Of a stretch of 7,317 nucleotides of DNA, positions 6,184 through 7,317 are shown piece after piece. Below the pieces are notes generated by a model, which saw only the letters and a list, made by a program, of their open reading frames with translations, had not been told where the DNA came from and made no database searches. A program made the translations under genes and the position numbers. The DNA comes from an uncultured Alphaproteobacteria bacterium (lineage in GTDB: Bacteria > Pseudomonadota > Alphaproteobacteria > RUG11792). The DNA is taken from positions 1-7,317 of the forward strand of contig CAJUOM010000033.1 in assembly GCA_910588255.1 (NCBI GenBank), given 5' to 3'. Position 1 is the first letter of the stretch; each line of letters opens with the position of its first letter.

Positions 6184-6653
6184 TTCTTTTTATTCTTTTC
6201 GTTAAACTCAGCTTCCAGCTTTTTATCTAAATTTAATTTTACTTTTTTCTTTGAAGTAATGTCCATGGTTTTGTTTTTGGTGTTATATTTTGCTTTTTCT
6301 GCGTGAATAATCCCAAATTCTGGTCCTTTTAATATAACATTCTTTGAAAATATCACAAATTCCATATCGCTTTCACAATCATCAGAGGTTATAATAGTGT
6401 CACCTTCTCTATAGGAAACATTTCCATAAGCCTCTATTTTTGAAGGACGCTTTTCTGAATCTTTTTTATAAACAATTATTTTGTCAGCTTCAAATATTTT
6501 CCCATCTTCTTCTGCTTGTGCTTTTCCTATCAGGGTATATATTCCATTTTCGGAATCAATTGAAATTTCATCAGCAGTTGTTTCTAAGGAGGATACTTTT
6601 CCAATAAAGCAAAATATAAAAAGTAAAACTATTTTAAAAAACAATGATTTCAA
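6180..6653 (-). CDS. lptA: Periplasmic LPS-binding bridge protein LptA (OstA-like)
   Basis: LptA forms the periplasmic bridge that carries LPS from LptC to LptD. The 157-aa precursor starts with a signal peptide (MKSLFFKIVLLFIFCFIG, cut probably near residues 22-23). An OstA/LptA domain of short beta-strand repeats follows (about 23-141). Typical features are TADEISID (26-33), the later repeats EADKIIVYKK (55-64) and KIEAYGNVSYREGDTIITSD (72-91), and HAEKAKYNTKNKTMDIT (117-133). The tail is lysine-rich (134-157). The start codon is TTG (6653-6651); no ATG is available in frame. GAGGA, overlapping the TGA of lptC, lies 4 nt upstream and supports this start. The gap to lptC is 7 nt, and the stop overlaps the lptB start by 4 nt. 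Sequence divergence is high, but family, signal peptide and gene order agree. Confidence 0.88.
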   Translation of the reverse strand: MKSLFFKIVLLFIFCFIGKVSSLETTADEISIDSENGIYTLIGKAQAEEDGKIFEADKIIVYKKDSEKRPSKIEAYGNVSYREGDTIITSDDCESDMEFVIFSKNVILKGPEFGIIHAEKAKYNTKNKTMDITSKKKVKLNLDKKLEAEFNEKNKKK

Positions 6654-6660
6654 TATATCC

Positions 6661-7176
6661 TCAATTTTTAATAACAGCGTGTTTTAATTTCACGATTCCA
6701 TTTTCGTTTAATGAAAAGCCATCAGCAACAAAATTTGATCCAGAACGTCTTCCATTTATTTTTGAATTACTGTATAATGCGTTATTCAAAAAATCCACAA
6801 TAGCAAAATTAGTATTACAAGTTGTGTTTAATGTTTTGATAGTTACATTATTGTTTATATAAGCCTTTTTTTCATTCATTTTTAAATTACAAACTTTACC
6901 ACTGATAATAACTTCCTTTCCATCCTTTTTGAAAACAGCTATCATATTGTCAAGAAGTATATGATTTGGAGTGATTAATTTTGATTTTTGCGCTGATAAA
7001 GTCAAAATTCCTCCTTTGAATTTTTTTACATACTTTATACTATTCGAAGAATTTAAATCATGATACAGTTTCGTTTGTTGTAGATTTTTGTCAGTGTTTT
7101 GATTCTGAACTATATAATATCCAAACGTTGATATTAATAATGAAAACAATACAATTCGAATTAATTTAAATATCAT
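6661..7176 (-). CDS. lptC: LPS export system protein LptC
   Basis: LptC is anchored in the inner membrane, binds LPS in its periplasmic jelly-roll domain and passes it to LptA. From the ATG at 7176 it has 171 aa: a single N-terminal membrane anchor (about residues 3-22) and then a beta-rich periplasmic domain. Features include GGILTLSAQKSKLIT (55-69) and the C-terminal LptC-type repeat INGRRSGSNFVADGFSLNENG (from 140). An in-frame GTG at 7197 would add seven polar residues (VSYDNN and the initiator). That start would lie within about 3 nt of the predicted transcription start, so ATG 7176 is preferred, although no clear SD precedes it. Length and topology fit LptC; sequence conservation in this family is low, so the call rests partly on position upstream of lptA and lptB. 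Confidence 0.85.
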   Translation of the reverse strand: MIFKLIRIVLFSLLISTFGYYIVQNQNTDKNLQQTKLYHDLNSSNSIKYVKKFKGGILTLSAQKSKLITPNHILLDNMIAVFKKDGKEVIISGKVCNLKMNEKKAYINNNVTIKTLNTTCNTNFAIVDFLNNALYSNSKINGRRSGSNFVADGFSLNENGIVKLKHAVIKN

Positions 7177-7206
7177 ATTATTATCATAACTAACCACGAT
7201 ATTTAT

Positions 7207-7235
7207 ATTATATCATATATATTTTCATATATCAA
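7207..7235 (-). promoter_or_regulatory. Strong sigma-70 promoter of the lptCAB operon
   Basis: Read on the minus strand, TTGATA (7235-7230) and TATAAT (7212-7207) are separated by exactly 17 bp: a perfect -10 and a five-of-six -35. Transcription should start near 7200, giving a leader of about 24 nt before the lptC ATG. The surrounding DNA is an AT-dinucleotide-rich, easily melted stretch. This is the best promoter in the window. Confidence 0.78.
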
Positions 7236-7289
7236 ATATATATTACCTATCTCAATTTGGAAATTAACAAAAGTTTTTGTAAAGCCAGG

Positions 7290-7312
7290 AAAAAACCCTA
7301 AAATTTTATGGG
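7290..7312 (-). terminator. Possible terminator of a gene beyond the right edge
   Basis: On the minus strand CCCATAA and TTAGGG (within 7312-7296) can form a 6-bp stem with one bulged A and an AATT loop, followed directly by six T (7295-7290). This looks like a weak intrinsic terminator for a minus-strand gene ending just outside the window. It would separate that gene from lptC. The stem is short and the flanking gene is not visible. Confidence 0.4.
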
Positions 7313-7317
7313 ACTTT

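Noticed and set aside
5981..6862. Plus-strand frames of 68-74 aa opposite lptC, lptA and lptB
   Set aside because: They overlap the conserved lpt genes in antisense and have no independent coding evidence.
7177..7197. GTG start of lptC at 7197
   Set aside because: It would nearly coincide with the predicted transcription start and adds a polar stretch before the membrane anchor. ATG 7176 gives a normal LptC N-terminus.

Overview
The window is very AT-rich and uses the standard bacterial code (TGA is a stop, Trp is TGG). It encodes Gram-negative envelope functions: the LPS export genes lptC-lptA-lptB, an outer-membrane porin, a second outer-membrane barrel protein and FabI. The FabI sequence (catalytic block TYYGSEKVVPNYNV, C-terminal VDCG) and the gene set (MHS/ProP-type carrier, YhhQ/VUT importer, decaying outer-membrane gene) suggest an alphaproteobacterium with a reduced, host-associated lifestyle, such as Rickettsiales or Holosporales. 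That placement is inference from resemblance recalled without a database search.

Layout, left to right. An unusual leader (1-157) with a 22-nt all-purine tract precedes fabI (+). fabI meets an outer-membrane barrel gene (-) across a perfect 14-bp stem terminator. The barrel gene appears dead. Its mature part is open, but its signal peptide lies in another frame, contains a stop and has no start codon. A 211-bp spacer with an exact 11-bp tandem repeat leads into a large porin (+), which ends at a hairpin terminator. Ten bases after that hairpin begins a queuosine-precursor-transporter (YhhQ/VUT) gene (+). Next, with its own promoter, comes an MHS/ProP-like MFS symporter (+). It converges on lptB. 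The right third is the minus-strand operon lptC-lptA-lptB, driven by a near-consensus sigma-70 promoter (TTGATA, 17 bp, TATAAT).

Functionally, FabI supplies acyl chains for membrane lipid and lipid A. LptC, LptA and LptB form the inner-membrane and periplasmic part of the LPS conveyor. The porin provides outer-membrane permeability, and the two inner-membrane importers probably bring in small metabolites. No novel multi-gene system, mobile element, CRISPR array or RNA gene is visible. The points most worth a second look are the barrel pseudogene, the tandem repeat before the porin, the purine-rich leader of fabI and the orphan queuosine-precursor importer.
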